From Gammaproteobacteria bacterium (GTDB lineage Bacteria; Pseudomonadota; Gammaproteobacteria; SZUA-152), in contig DRKQ01000111.1 in the NCBI GenBank assembly GCA_011051685.1, forward strand, positions 1-50,512: a stretch of DNA of 50,512 bases. Direction: 5' to 3'. Below are positions 1 through 8,918 of the stretch, in pieces. The notes beneath the pieces were generated by a model. It was not told where the DNA came from, searched no databases, and worked only from the letters and a program-made list of their open reading frames with translations. A program made the translations under genes and the position numbers. Each line of letters opens with the position of its first letter. The first letter of the stretch is position 1.

Positions 1-1796
1 CCCTGGATATATTCGCAACCCATGCGGCTAAGCTCATCCTGTGAATGCTGATCCTCAACACCTTCGGCCACCACTTCCAGCCCGAGATCATGCGCTAGAC
101 CTACTGTGGCACGCACAATGGCCGCATCACTTTCATTCCTGGACATGTTCAGGACGAAGGATTTGTCCACCTTGAGTTCATCCACAGGCAGGCGTTTAAG
201 ATAACCTAGCGATGAATAGCCTGTTCCAAAATCATCAATGGACAGCCGAACACCTAGATTGTCCAGTCCCACCAGCAATTTTCGTGCATGATCAGGGTCT
301 GCCATCATGGCTGTTTCAGTGATTTCCAGGCACAGGTTTTTCGGTTCCACATTCCAGAATTCGAGCAGGTTGGCTATCTGGCTGCTGAGCATTTCGTCAT
401 GCAGATTGCGTGCTGAGAGGTTGACGGAGACGGTCAGCTGGTTACCCATTTCGCGCCAGTCGGCGCATTGTTTGATAGCGGTGCGTAGTACCCAATCGGT
501 GAGTGGCTGAATCAGGCCGGTTTTTTCAGCAATTTCGATAAATACATCCGGCGGAACAAAGCCATGTTGTGGATGTATCCAGCGGGTTAGTGCCTCGACG
601 CTGGAAATAATTTTTCGACGAACATCAAATTGTGGCTGGAAATAGAGTTGTAGTTCTTCGTTCTGGATGGCGATGCGCAAATCATGGGTGAGCCGCAGAC
701 GCTCGGCACTGTTGGCATCCTGGCTGATGTCGTAAACGGCCGATTCCATGGCCAGTTTTTTTGCTTTGTGCAAGGCTGTTTCCGTCTTCAGGATGAGTTC
801 CTGTGAACCACTGGCGTGATCGGGAAAAACAGCCATGCCAAGAGTAGCGTGAACGTACAGGCTGTGGCCGTTGATTTCAAAAACAGGTTCGAAATTTTCC
901 AGCAGGCGCATGGACATGTTTTCTGTGGTGGTAATGTCGGATAGCTCAACCAGCACAGAAAATTTGTTTCCGCCATAGCGGCCAAGTTGGCCGTGGTTTT
1001 GTAGCGTGTGTTGCAGGCGATGGGTGATCTGGTTGAGGAGAATATCGCCGCTTTCATGGCCGAGGCTGTCGTTGACTTCCTTTAGTGCTTCAATATCGAG
1101 CAGGCAAAGCAGCAGTTTTTTGTTATGTTTTTTGGCGGACTCGACTGATTCCTGAATGGCCTGCCCGATCGCGCTGCGATTGGGCAGGCGGGTCAGAGGG
1201 TCATGGGTTGACTGGTATTCCAGAAGTTCATTTTTGCTGGCGATCTGTTGAAACAGGTTGGCATGAATGGCCGCTCCCCAAACGGAAATCCAGACACTGA
1301 AAAACAACGTGACCCCCAGAGGGGTGCCGATGTAGTCGATGAATGTCTTGAGGTCGTTTTTTTTTCGTTGGTAGATGTTGGCGACAATAAAGGGAGAATC
1401 GAATACCGAGTTTGCGACCCAGAGGAATTCATGCCGGCCCAGGGTAAAGCTACCCTGTAGCTGTGTTTTGCCATTGTCCGGTCGGGTGATTTCCGTCAAT
1501 AGATGCTGACCGAGAGAAAAGCTTCCGCCTGGTACCAGTGTTTTCGTCCGTTTGTCGAATATGCTGAATTTGTTATCGCTGCTCTCGTGATGCTTCACCA
1601 TTTCCTGCAATTGAGCGCGTAGAGGTGCTGCCTCGTCCAGCATTTCCAGGAGGTGTGTATTGCTCGCACTCAGGCGCTGGAGTTCTATGTGCTGAGCGTA
1701 ATCGCGGGCGCTGGTATAGGCCACCACGCTGAAGATACCCACTACCGTCAGACTGAGAGAAAGAAAGCCTAGAAAGAGTTTGAGACGGAGTGACAT
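1..1796 (-). CDS. Membrane GGDEF/EAL-domain protein, 3' end cut by window
   Basis: Probable c-di-GMP phosphodiesterase of the inner membrane. The frame opens at ATG 1796 and stays open to base 1, where it breaks off in the EAL C-terminus, about 598 codons in. Order seen: N-terminal membrane helix (about residues 5-30), a periplasmic sensor stretch, a second helix (about 150-170), a GGDEF domain, then EAL. The GGDEF signature reads GGNKF (about residue 270), so cyclase activity is unlikely. The EAL domain looks catalytically complete: VEALTRW (about 400), VNLSARN, LEITET, DDFGTGYSS, KVDKSF and AEGVED, which carry the usual metal- and base-binding residues. The DUF2892 gene lies just upstream on the same strand. 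The periplasmic ligand cannot be told from sequence. Family assignment is secure; being phosphodiesterase-only is inference. Confidence 0.9.
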   Translation of the reverse strand, partial: MSLRLKLFLGFLSLSLTVVGIFSVVAYTSARDYAQHIELQRLSASNTHLLEMLDEAAPLRAQLQEMVKHHESSDNKFSIFDKRTKTLVPGGSFSLGQHLLTEITRPDNGKTQLQGSFTLGRHEFLWVANSVFDSPFIVANIYQRKKNDLKTFIDYIGTPLGVTLFFSVWISVWGAAIHANLFQQIASKNELLEYQSTHDPLTRLPNRSAIGQAIQESVESAKKHNKKLLLCLLDIEALKEVNDSLGHESGDILLNQITHRLQHTLQNHGQLGRYGGNKFSVLVELSDITTTENMSMRLLENFEPVFEINGHSLYVHATLGMAVFPDHASGSQELILKTETALHKAKKLAMESAVYDISQDANSAERLRLTHDLRIAIQNEELQLYFQPQFDVRRKIISSVEALTRWIHPQHGFVPPDVFIEIAEKTGLIQPLTDWVLRTAIKQCADWREMGNQLTVSVNLSARNLHDEMLSSQIANLLEFWNVEPKNLCLEITETAMMADPDHARKLLVGLDNLGVRLSIDDFGTGYSSLGYLKRLPVDELKVDKSFVLNMSRNESDAAIVRATVGLAHDLGLEVVAEGVEDQHSQDELSRMGCEYIQ

Positions 1797-1808
1797 CAGA
1801 CAGGTGGC

Positions 1809-2027
1809 CTATTGGGATCGGTAAGTGCTGATACCGGCCATGGCGTAAATGGGACAGGATCGCATGACGGCCGCCACAAGATTAATGGCACCAAACAGGC
1901 CAAGCAGCCAACGCACAAGATCATTGGCGAAGAGTCCGGTGTCGATAAAACTAAGATAAACCAGAGTGGCACCAATGATTGTGCGTACCAGGATGTCAAT
2001 GCTATGCAGGTTTCGTTTTATATGCAT
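1809..2027 (-). CDS. DUF2892 (YgaP-type) small membrane protein
   Basis: A 72-residue inner-membrane protein. It shows the DUF2892 pattern: a short polar N-terminus with a DILVRTIIG segment, two hydrophobic helices (about residues 16-32 and 38-54), and the closing CPIYAMAGIST motif typical of the family. In other bacteria this module occurs alone or fused to rhodanese domains; no rhodanese is attached here. It ends 12 bases before the start of the GGDEF/EAL gene, so the two may be co-transcribed. The function of the stand-alone form is not established. Confidence 0.8.
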   Translation of the reverse strand: MHIKRNLHSIDILVRTIIGATLVYLSFIDTGLFANDLVRWLLGLFGAINLVAAVMRSCPIYAMAGISTYRSQ

Positions 2028-2041
2028 GATCGTCTAATTAA

Positions 2042-2152
2042 CTACTTGATGTTATGTTTGCCGCAGATTGTGCTGTTCGTGAAAACCACTGAAGTGTGGG
2101 GAGGGATGTCGTCGATGATTTGTTTCATGACTCCGCGGCACAGTCCTCCCAT
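2042..2152 (-). CDS. Possible 36-residue ORF upstream of the DUF2892 gene
   Basis: A short open frame from ATG 2152 to TAG 2042 encodes 36 residues with two cysteines (positions 5 and 30) and a plausible Shine-Dalgarno GGAAG about 8 bases upstream. It ends 14 bases before the DUF2892 start. No family is recognised. The frame continues open upstream of the ATG for several codons, so this could also be the decayed tail of a longer gene. Weakly supported. Confidence 0.25.
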   Translation of the reverse strand: MGGLCRGVMKQIIDDIPPHTSVVFTNSTICGKHNIK

Positions 2153-2212
2153 TCGCCCGCTTCCTTTGTTTAACGGCCGTTTGGGGGTGAAACTTTAAGT
2201 TAAAGCGGGGAC

Positions 2213-3616
2213 TTACGAGGTGGTCGGCGTCGATGTAGAGGGTAAAACCTTGCCCTGGTTGAGGATATGCTGGGGGTCAAACAGGCGTTGAATCCCAGCC
2301 ATTAGATGTAGACTGGATGCATCAATCTCCCGTGCCACGAAGTCCCGTTTCACCAAGCCAATGCCGTGTTCGCCGGACAGGCTACCGCCGAGGCCGAGCA
2401 CCAGGGAAAACACCGCGTCGAGGCAGGCCTCGGCGCTGGTCCGTTGGCGGGGGTCATCGGGGTCGATGAGCAGGTTGGTGTGGATGTTGCCGTTGCCGGC
2501 GTGGCCGAAATTGACGATGGTGATGGCGTGCTGCCGGGCCAGGTCTTCCAGGCCGGCCAATAATTCCGGGATTCTGGAGACCGGCACCACCACGTCCTCG
2601 TTGATCTTTTTCGGCGCCACGTTGCGCAGCGCCGGCGACAGGGCCTTGCGGGTGGCCCACAGGGCCTGGGCCTCGGCGTCACTGCCGGCGGTCTTGAGAC
2701 TGAGCAGGCCGGAGGTGCTGGCGGCCTGGCTCACCACCTCGACCATCTCTGCCATGGCGGCGGCCGGGCCATCCACCTCGATCATCAGCAAGGCACCTGC
2801 CCCCTCGGGCAAGTCGGCGCTGGCCACGTCGCGCACCATGTCGATGGCTGTACCGTCGATGAATTCCAGGGCGCAGGGCACCACCGGCTGGGCCATGATG
2901 CAGGCCACCGCCCGGGTGGCGGCGGCGATGTCGGCATAGATGGCCTGCAGGGTGCGCTTGGTTTCGGGCAGGGGGGTGAGCTTGAGGGTGGCCTCGGTGA
3001 TCACCGCGAGGGTGCCCTCGGAGCCGATCAGCAGCCGGGTGAGGTCATAGCCCACCACGCCCTTGGTGGTGCGGGTGCCGGTACGGATTTCTTCCCCGGC
3101 GCCGGTTACCGCGCGCAGGCCCAGGGTGTTTTCCCGCGGGGTGCCGTATTTCACCGCCCGTGGCCCGGCGGAGTTGTAGGCCAGGTTGCCGCCAATGGTG
3201 CACACCGCGGCACTGGTGGGATCCGGCGGCCAGAAAAAGCCGTGTTCGGCGGCGGCCTGTTGCACCGCTTGGTTGGTGACTCCGGGCTCCACCACCATCA
3301 GCCGGTCGTCGGGGTCGATTTCCAGGATGCGCGTCATGCGCTCGGTGGAGAGCACGATGCCGCCGTTCACGGGCACCGTGGCGCCGGTGGTGCCGGTGCC
3401 GCGACCCCTTGGCACCAGGGGGATGGCTTCGTGCGCGAGCAGTTGCACGATGGCCAGCACGTCTTCATGGCAGCGGGGGAAGACCACCAGCTCGGGCAGG
3501 GCCTGTTCGCGGCTGTTGTCGTAGCTATAGGCCAGACGGTCACTCTCGGCGCTGAGTACCTGTGCGGCGCCCAGGCGTCGGGTCAGCTCGTCGATGAGCC
3601 CTGGGGAAAGCGTCAT
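2213..3616 (-). CDS. FAD-linked oxidase, GlcD / D-lactate dehydrogenase type
   Basis: A flavoprotein of 467 residues oxidising a 2-hydroxy acid (glycolate or D-lactate are the usual substrates of the family). The FAD-binding PCMH domain fills about residues 35-215, with PRGRGTGTTGA and CTIGGNLAYNSAG. The C-terminal substrate/cap domain carries NFGHAGNGNIH and the SGEHGIGLVKR signature near the end. ATG 3616 was chosen because the frame upstream overlaps dolP, which is clearly coding. It is the last gene of the lpoA-yraN-dolP run, 14 bases after dolP. No GlcE/GlcF partners are nearby, so electrons probably pass directly to quinone or another acceptor. The exact substrate is unknown; an NAD-type D-lactate dehydrogenase at 7536 makes D-lactate attractive. 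Confidence 0.88.
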   Translation of the reverse strand: MTLSPGLIDELTRRLGAAQVLSAESDRLAYSYDNSREQALPELVVFPRCHEDVLAIVQLLAHEAIPLVPRGRGTGTTGATVPVNGGIVLSTERMTRILEIDPDDRLMVVEPGVTNQAVQQAAAEHGFFWPPDPTSAAVCTIGGNLAYNSAGPRAVKYGTPRENTLGLRAVTGAGEEIRTGTRTTKGVVGYDLTRLLIGSEGTLAVITEATLKLTPLPETKRTLQAIYADIAAATRAVACIMAQPVVPCALEFIDGTAIDMVRDVASADLPEGAGALLMIEVDGPAAAMAEMVEVVSQAASTSGLLSLKTAGSDAEAQALWATRKALSPALRNVAPKKINEDVVVPVSRIPELLAGLEDLARQHAITIVNFGHAGNGNIHTNLLIDPDDPRQRTSAEACLDAVFSLVLGLGGSLSGEHGIGLVKRDFVAREIDASSLHLMAGIQRLFDPQHILNQGKVLPSTSTPTTS

Positions 3617-3630
3617 ATGCGGCGTCCGGC

Positions 3631-4218
3631 TCAGTGCTGCACGTATTCGAATACCTTCACCACTTTTTTCACCCCGGAGATCTGGCGGGCGATCTCCGCG
3701 GCCTGTGTGCCCACATCCCGAGGCACCAGGCCCATGAGAAAGACGGTACCATTCTCGGTGAGCACCTTGACCCGTGAAGCGTCGAAGCCCTTGGTGGCGA
3801 TCATCTTGGCCTTTACCTTGGAGGTGATCCAGGTGTCGTTGGTGCGAGAGCCAAAGCTGGTGAGATCGGCGATGCGGATTTCGTTGTGTACCCGGCGCAC
3901 CTTGGGAAGATTGCGCACGATGTTCACCACCCGGTCGCGCAGGGAACGGGACAGCACCTCGCCGGTGAGCAGCACCACGCGGTTGTAACTGGTGACGTTG
4001 ACGTGGATGCGCTTGGCCATCTCCGGATCCTGGTAGATGGCATCCTTGGCCTTGGTCTCGATGATCTCGTCGTCGAGCATGGCCTGGTTGCTGCGTTCGT
4101 CGTGGGCTACGCTGGCGCCACCGGCGGCCCCGGCCACCACCACCGGGGCGGCGCAACCGCTGAGGCCAAGGCTGAGGGCGGCGGCGAGGAACAGGAGCAG
4201 GGGTAGGGTCGGTTTCAT
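3631..4218 (-). CDS. dolP: Outer-membrane BON-domain lipoprotein DolP (YraP)
   Basis: A 195-residue lipoprotein with signal peptide and lipobox LSGC (Cys22), followed by two BON domains (about residues 45-115 and 120-190). The first contains TGEVLSRSLRDRV, the second FLMGLVPRD. In enterics DolP helps outer-membrane integrity and influences BAM function. The start at 4218 is supported by the signal peptide; an upstream in-frame ATG (4260) would add a charged stretch before it. Placement after lpoA and yraN matches the enteric and Pseudomonas order, but diaA, normally between yraN and dolP, is absent. Confidence 0.9.
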   Translation of the reverse strand: MKPTLPLLLFLAAALSLGLSGCAAPVVVAGAAGGASVAHDERSNQAMLDDEIIETKAKDAIYQDPEMAKRIHVNVTSYNRVVLLTGEVLSRSLRDRVVNIVRNLPKVRRVHNEIRIADLTSFGSRTNDTWITSKVKAKMIATKGFDASRVKVLTENGTVFLMGLVPRDVGTQAAEIARQISGVKKVVKVFEYVQH

Positions 4219-4243
4219 GGTGGTCTCGTCTCGGTCAATGGGT

Positions 4244-4615
4244 TCAGGCCTGGAAGGCATTCTCGATCCAGTGGATCTGCGCCTGGTTATTTTCGGTGCT
4301 CAGGGCCACCACGTCAAAACGACAGGCGCCCCGGGCGGCTTTCGGATTGTGTTGCAGGTAGTGTTCGGCGGCGGCCAGTAGCTTGGCCTGTTTGCGGGCA
4401 TCTACGCTTTCCGCGGCGGAGCCGAAACGGTTGCTGCGTCGGTAGCGCACTTCCACGAAAACCGTGTGTTGCCGGTGGCGCATGACCAGATCGATCTCGC
4501 CGCGCCGGCAGCGGTAATTGCGCTGGATCAGGCGCAATCCGTGACGCTGAAGATAATCACAGGCGAGGTCTTCGGCGTGGTTGCCACTGGCTTGTTTTGA
4601 CGTGGTGCCAGGCAT
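4244..4615 (-). CDS. yraN: YraN family (UPF0102) nuclease-fold protein
   Basis: A small soluble protein of 123 residues with the nuclease-like fold of UPF0102. Seen are the N-terminal GNHAEDLACDYL helix, the RRGEIDLVMRH strand and the VFVEVRYRR motif, which place the acidic residues in the usual D/E-x-E arrangement of the restriction-endonuclease-like superfamily; length matches the family. It lies between lpoA (12 bases away) and dolP (25 bases away), as in other gammaproteobacteria. Biochemical role is not settled in the family. Confidence 0.9.
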   Translation of the reverse strand: MPGTTSKQASGNHAEDLACDYLQRHGLRLIQRNYRCRRGEIDLVMRHRQHTVFVEVRYRRSNRFGSAAESVDARKQAKLLAAAEHYLQHNPKAARGACRFDVVALSTENNQAQIHWIENAFQA

Positions 4616-4627
4616 GGCGATGCAGGT

Positions 4628-6583
4628 CTAGAATTCACTGAGGGGCTGGGGCACACCCCGCTCGAAGCGGGCCCAGCGCAGGCGGCGTTGCAGGCGGTTG
4701 TGCACGTCCAGATAGAGATCGCCGGTTTCACCAGCGTAATACTCGGCGCGGTTGCGGCGCAGGCTGTTGAGTTCACCGATCACCCGATAGGCGTCCACCC
4801 CCAGGGCATAGAGTCGGGTGTAGCGCTTGCTGGCAGCCGGCCAGAGCTGTTCGATCTCGGCCTTCAGAGAGTGGGTGCCGGAATCGGTGTCCAGGGTCCA
4901 GGGCATGTCGGCGAAGGTGACGCCGTCCATGTCCCGGTCCATGTCGGCGTCGATATGGCCGCTGAAACTGTGGGAGGTGGCGTACACCGGCACCTTGGGG
5001 GCGTGGTGAAAGCGCAGCTGAGGGCGAATCAGCCGCGCCTGGCGTGAACCGGCGGCCATGAAGATGAAGTCGATGTCCTGCCGGCGGCGGGGAGTGAATT
5101 CCAGTTTTACCCCCAACAGACGGCGCAGGTTGCGATGGCGTTGTTCGCTCTCGTCCACGTTGAGCAGCCGGCGAATGGGCAGTGAGTAGTCACTCTTTTT
5201 CGCATCATAGGTCTGTTTTTCCACCACGTGGCCGCCGAACTGCAACCAGCGCTCGCTGAAGGCGCGGGCTACCCGGGTGCCCCAGGCGGAAGAGGGAGTA
5301 ATGATGGCGCTGCGGCTGTAACCGTCCAGCCAGGCATGTTCCGCCACCTGCTGTGCCTCCTGTTCCGGAGACAGGCCCAGCTGAAAGAAATTGTCGGGCA
5401 AGGGACGGTCTCTGGCTTCGGCGTGTCGTTCGCTGTAATTGAGGGCCAGTACCGGCACCGGGAGTGATTCGTGGCCGGCCAGTTGGTTGACCGCCTGTTT
5501 GCTGAGGGGGCCCACCACGAACTCGGCGCCATCATCCACGGCCTGCTCGTACACCAGGTCGATAAGCGCCGGATCATCGCCTGCGTCGTAGACATTAATG
5601 CTGGGAACCACGCTGGCAGGAGCGTCAAGACCCGGGGCGGTGGGACTATTTTCGGGCTGGGCATAATAGGCGGCGAGAAAGCCGTCGCGTACCGCAGCGG
5701 CGGCTTTGGCGAAACGGTTGTTCAGCGGCAGGATCAACGCAATCCGCTTGGGCAGGGGCAGGACCCGTGGTCGGGACAGCAGGATGGAGGCGATGATCTC
5801 GTCTCGCGCCGGGTGATTGGGATAACGCTCTCGCCAGTTGACCAGGTCGGCGCCACCCTGCTGGCTGTCGGCCATGGAGCGGCCCAGCCGGGCCAGCTCG
5901 AGCCAGCCACTGAGTACGTCCGGTGGGCCGGCGGTCTGCAGGGCCGCCAGGGCCTCGGGGGTGAGTTGTTGCAACTCAGTAAGAATGGCCTCCTGATTGG
6001 CGAGCACCGCCTCGGGATCACTGAGCAGGGGCTCCAGGATCACCCGTTCGCGGGCGGCCTCCAGATGATTGCCCTGCTGGGCGAAAGCCCCGGCGCGTAA
6101 TTGGTGCAGGCGCAGCAGGGTCTGTGGCCCGGTTTCTTCCACCTCCGCCAGCAGGGTCTCGGCCCGGTCCAGGGCACCCTGCGCCTCATCCGGCCGCTGG
6201 CGCGCCAGGGCGATGTCCGCACTGAGCAGGGCGTGGCGCAATTGCAGTGACGGATCGAGCTGGCTGGCATCGACCTCGTTGAGCATCTGATAGGCCTGGG
6301 GCACGTAATTGCCCAGCATGAGCAGCTCGGCGGTGCGCAGGGTGTAATGTTCGCGCTGGGGTGATGGCGCCTCGGCGGCCAGTTTGGAATAGGCCAGGGC
6401 AGCGTCGAGGAAGCGGCCATCGGCGGCCATTTGCTCCAGCTCCGCGGTGCCCGAGGCGGTGGCCTCGGCCTCGCCCTGGCTGCCCGGCGGCGGCGCGGCT
6501 ACGCAGCCCGCCAGCAACAGCACCAGCAGGCCCAGCAGGAGGCGCCGGCCTAGGAGGGTGAGACTTTGTGTTAGATTCGACAT
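4628..6583 (-). CDS. lpoA: LpoA, outer-membrane lipoprotein activator of PBP1a
   Basis: A lipoprotein of 651 residues that in E. coli reaches through peptidoglycan to activate the synthase PBP1a. The signal peptide ends in a LLLAGC lipobox (Cys27). An N-terminal helical TPR-like region (about 40-260) has many Leu/Ala helices, and a C-terminal periplasmic-binding-protein-like domain (about 290-620) contains [17 protein letters not shown] and a [12 protein letters not shown] segment. Start 6583 is supported by the signal peptide; the frame upstream of it overlaps rsmI coding on the other strand. First gene of the minus-strand run lpoA-yraN-dolP-FAD oxidase, divergent from rsmI with only 37 bases between the starts. 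Confidence 0.92.
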   Translation of the reverse strand: MSNLTQSLTLLGRRLLLGLLVLLLAGCVAAPPPGSQGEAEATASGTAELEQMAADGRFLDAALAYSKLAAEAPSPQREHYTLRTAELLMLGNYVPQAYQMLNEVDASQLDPSLQLRHALLSADIALARQRPDEAQGALDRAETLLAEVEETGPQTLLRLHQLRAGAFAQQGNHLEAARERVILEPLLSDPEAVLANQEAILTELQQLTPEALAALQTAGPPDVLSGWLELARLGRSMADSQQGGADLVNWRERYPNHPARDEIIASILLSRPRVLPLPKRIALILPLNNRFAKAAAAVRDGFLAAYYAQPENSPTAPGLDAPASVVPSINVYDAGDDPALIDLVYEQAVDDGAEFVVGPLSKQAVNQLAGHESLPVPVLALNYSERHAEARDRPLPDNFFQLGLSPEQEAQQVAEHAWLDGYSRSAIITPSSAWGTRVARAFSERWLQFGGHVVEKQTYDAKKSDYSLPIRRLLNVDESEQRHRNLRRLLGVKLEFTPRRRQDIDFIFMAAGSRQARLIRPQLRFHHAPKVPVYATSHSFSGHIDADMDRDMDGVTFADMPWTLDTDSGTHSLKAEIEQLWPAASKRYTRLYALGVDAYRVIGELNSLRRNRAEYYAGETGDLYLDVHNRLQRRLRWARFERGVPQPLSEF

Positions 6584-6620
6584 GAGCGGGAAAGTATGTG
6601 GACGAGGTGGTGCAGTGTCA

Positions 6621-7481
6621 ATGAACGAGGCAGTGGAAGCGGGGGTTTTGTATGTGGTGGCCACGCCCATCGGTAATCGGGCGGACATCAGCCAGCGGGC
6701 CCTGGCGGTGCTCGGCGGGGTGGATCTCATCGCCGCGGAGGACACCCGCCACAGCGGCCGGTTGTTGCAGCATTATCACATCGAGCGGCAGATCCTCGCC
6801 CTGCATGAGCACAACGAGCGCCAGCGGGCGGCGGAGGTGGTCACACGTCTGCAACAGGGGCAGAGCGTGGCGCTGATCTCAGATGCAGGCACGCCGCTGA
6901 TCAGTGATCCTGGCTATCACCTGGTGCGTCTGGCCCGCGAGGCGGGCATCAAGGTGGTGCCGGTGCCCGGCCCCAACGCCATGATCGCCGCCCTGTCCGC
7001 CGCCGGCCTGCCTTCGGATCGCTTCATCTTCGAAGGCTTTCTGCCAAGCAAGAGTGCCGCGCGCCAGAAACGCCTGCAGGCCCTGGCCGATGAACCCCGC
7101 ACGCTGATATTTTACGAGGCCCCCCATCGCCTGCTGGAAACCCTGGGCGACATGGTGGCGGTGTTCGGCGCACAGCGCCACGTGGTGCTGGCCCGTGAAC
7201 TCAGCAAGACCTTCGAGACCATCAAGGGCGCCCCTGCGGGCGAACTGTTGGCCTGGGTTGGCGGTGATCCGGACCAGCAAAAGGGTGAGATGGTGTTGCT
7301 GGTAAAGGGCCGTGAAGCGACAGACAGCGAAGAAGTCTCTGCTGAGGCGCGGCGAATCCTCAAAATTCTGTTAGACGAGCTGCCCCTGAGCCAGGCCAGC
7401 GCCCTGGCGGCGAAGATCACCGGCAGCAAGAAAAAGCCGCTGTACCAGTTGGGACTGACATTGGGATCAGGCAACCCGTAA
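6621..7481 (+). CDS. rsmI: 16S rRNA 2'-O-ribose C1402 methyltransferase RsmI
   Basis: Methylates the ribose of C1402 in 16S rRNA (tetrapyrrole-methylase fold). The 286-residue protein starts with [10 protein letters not shown] and carries [25 protein letters not shown] and [17 protein letters not shown], all RsmI signatures, plus the C-terminal extension with a GSKKKPLY segment. ATG 6621 was chosen; ATG 6582 is also in frame and shares its bases with the lpoA start on the other strand. Divergence from lpoA is the conserved arrangement. RsmI is usually followed by rnpB; here ldhA, a cation ATPase and a lipoprotein intervene. Confidence 0.93.
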   Translation: MNEAVEAGVLYVVATPIGNRADISQRALAVLGGVDLIAAEDTRHSGRLLQHYHIERQILALHEHNERQRAAEVVTRLQQGQSVALISDAGTPLISDPGYHLVRLAREAGIKVVPVPGPNAMIAALSAAGLPSDRFIFEGFLPSKSAARQKRLQALADEPRTLIFYEAPHRLLETLGDMVAVFGAQRHVVLARELSKTFETIKGAPAGELLAWVGGDPDQQKGEMVLLVKGREATDSEEVSAEARRILKILLDELPLSQASALAAKITGSKKKPLYQLGLTLGSGNP

Positions 7482-7535
7482 TGCGACAGCGTCTATAATT
7501 TGGCTGGCACTCCTGCAGCGTTGTGGAGCATGAAA

Positions 7536-8576
7536 ATGAAAATCGTCTTTTTTAGCAGCAAGCCCTACGACAGACAGTTTTTCGATGAGGCCAATGCAGA
7601 GTATGGCCATGAGCTGGTGTATCTCGATTACCCACTCAGCATCCATACCGACCTGCGTACCCTGGATGCACCGGCGGTGTGTGTGTTCGTCAACGATGAT
7701 CTCGGCAGGCCGGTGTTGCAGACCCTGAAACAGCAGGGCGTGTCACTGATCGTGCTACGCTGCGCCGGATTCAATAATGTGGATTTGCGCGCCGCGGAAG
7801 AACTGGGCCTGACGGTGGTGCGGGTACCGGCCTATTCCCCCTATGCCGTGGCCGAGCATACTGTGGGCCTGATGCTGACGCTCAATCGCAAGATTCATCG
7901 CGCCTACAACCGGGTGCGTGAGGGCAATTTCTCGTTAGACGGTCTGCTGGGATTCGATATGCATGGACGGACCGTGGGGGTTGTCGGCACCGGGCGTATT
8001 GGCGCCCTGGTGGTGCGTATCCTGCGTGGTATGGGATGCGAGGTGCTGGCCCATGACCTGGCACCTAACCAGGAGTGTGTGTCCCTGGGGGCGCGTTATG
8101 CAGACTTGCCAGAGCTTTATGCGCAGGCCGATATCATTACCCTGCACTGTCCGCTGACCTGCGACACCCATCACCTGATCGACGCCCAGGCGCTGGCGCA
8201 GATGAAGGACGGCGTGATGCTCATCAATACCAGCCGCGGCGCGGTGGTCGATGCCGGCATTCTTGTGCCGGGGGTGAAGTCGGGCAAGATCGGTTATCTG
8301 GGGCTGGACGTGTACGAACAGGAGGGAGACCTGTTTTTTAAAGACCTGTCCAACCAGATTATCCAGGACGACGTATTTGAGCGTCTGCTGACCTTTCCCA
8401 ATGTGCTGATCACCGGCCACCAGGGCTATTTTACCGAGGATGCGTTGCGCAATATCGCCCACACCAGCCTGCAGAATGTCAGTGATGTGGAGCAGGGGCG
8501 GGGCTGCGAAAACAAGTTAACGAGCAATGTGTTGCGAGATGCCTGTGCGGTGAGTGAATCTGCTGCTGATGATTGA
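7536..8576 (+). CDS. ldhA: NAD-dependent D-lactate dehydrogenase (LdhA type)
   Basis: Reduces pyruvate to D-lactate with NADH in the cytoplasm. The 346-residue protein has the D-2-hydroxyacid dehydrogenase layout: catalytic domain, NAD-binding fold with GVVGTGRIGA, then NTSRGAVVD (catalytic Arg), LDVYEQE (Glu) and ITGHQGYFT (His). The YSPYAVAEHTVGL stretch is characteristic of the LdhA subgroup. ATG 7536 is preferred over ATG 7530 because GGAG at 7525-7528 is 7 bases from it. It follows rsmI by about 50 bases. Other 2-hydroxyacid substrates cannot be excluded. Confidence 0.88.
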   Translation: MKIVFFSSKPYDRQFFDEANAEYGHELVYLDYPLSIHTDLRTLDAPAVCVFVNDDLGRPVLQTLKQQGVSLIVLRCAGFNNVDLRAAEELGLTVVRVPAYSPYAVAEHTVGLMLTLNRKIHRAYNRVREGNFSLDGLLGFDMHGRTVGVVGTGRIGALVVRILRGMGCEVLAHDLAPNQECVSLGARYADLPELYAQADIITLHCPLTCDTHHLIDAQALAQMKDGVMLINTSRGAVVDAGILVPGVKSGKIGYLGLDVYEQEGDLFFKDLSNQIIQDDVFERLLTFPNVLITGHQGYFTEDALRNIAHTSLQNVSDVEQGRGCENKLTSNVLRDACAVSESAADD

Positions 8577-8630
8577 GCACGTTCGCCGGTTTCGCGGCCA
8601 GGGCTTACGGCAAGATGATGGAGTGACGCG

Positions 8631-8918
8631 TTGAATGTTTTTGCAGAATCCGAACAGATTGTGCTGCTGGGCACGGCCCTGGCCATCGGTCTGTTGATTG
8701 GTGTGGAGTGGGGCTGGAAGTCTCGCGATGCCAGGGAGGGTGAATGTATCGCCGGCCTGCGCACCTATGGGCTTGCGGGTTTGCTGGGCGGTGGTGGCGA
8801 ACTATTGGTGGAATACCTCCGTGCCTTGGTGCCGGGCGGGCGCAGCCTGGCGCCAGGGGTGCTGCTGCCCCTGGGTGTTGCCGCTGGGGCTGGATTGTTG
8901 ACGGTGTGGTGGATGTGA
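8631..8918 (+). pseudogene. N-terminal remnant of an MgtC/SapB-DUF4010 membrane protein
   Basis: Only 95 residues from a TTG start, preceded by GATGGAG 7 bases upstream. The N-terminus matches the MgtC/DUF4010 family: a first helix with LAIGLLIGVE, then WKSRDAREGE and AGLRTYGLAGLLGG. Full-length relatives have several more helices (DUF4010 proteins are around 400 residues), so most of the gene is missing. The reading frame ends in ATGTGA exactly where the P-type ATPase GTG start begins (8915). It may be a translated leftover that couples translation to the ATPase, or simply debris. Confidence 0.6.

Noticed and set aside
2361-2939. Plus-strand frames opposite the FAD oxidase
   Set aside because: They mirror high-GC third-position bias of the true gene and show no family features.
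3617-4156. Upstream extension of the FAD oxidase frame over dolP
   Set aside because: This part is Arg/Gln-rich low-complexity and antiparallel-free of any family signature, while the dolP frame over the same bases encodes signal peptide and BON domains.
8744-8914. N-terminal extension of the P-type ATPase over the MgtC remnant
   Set aside because: The other frame there encodes recognisable MgtC/DUF4010 sequence, and the ATPase family N-terminus begins after the GTG at 8915.
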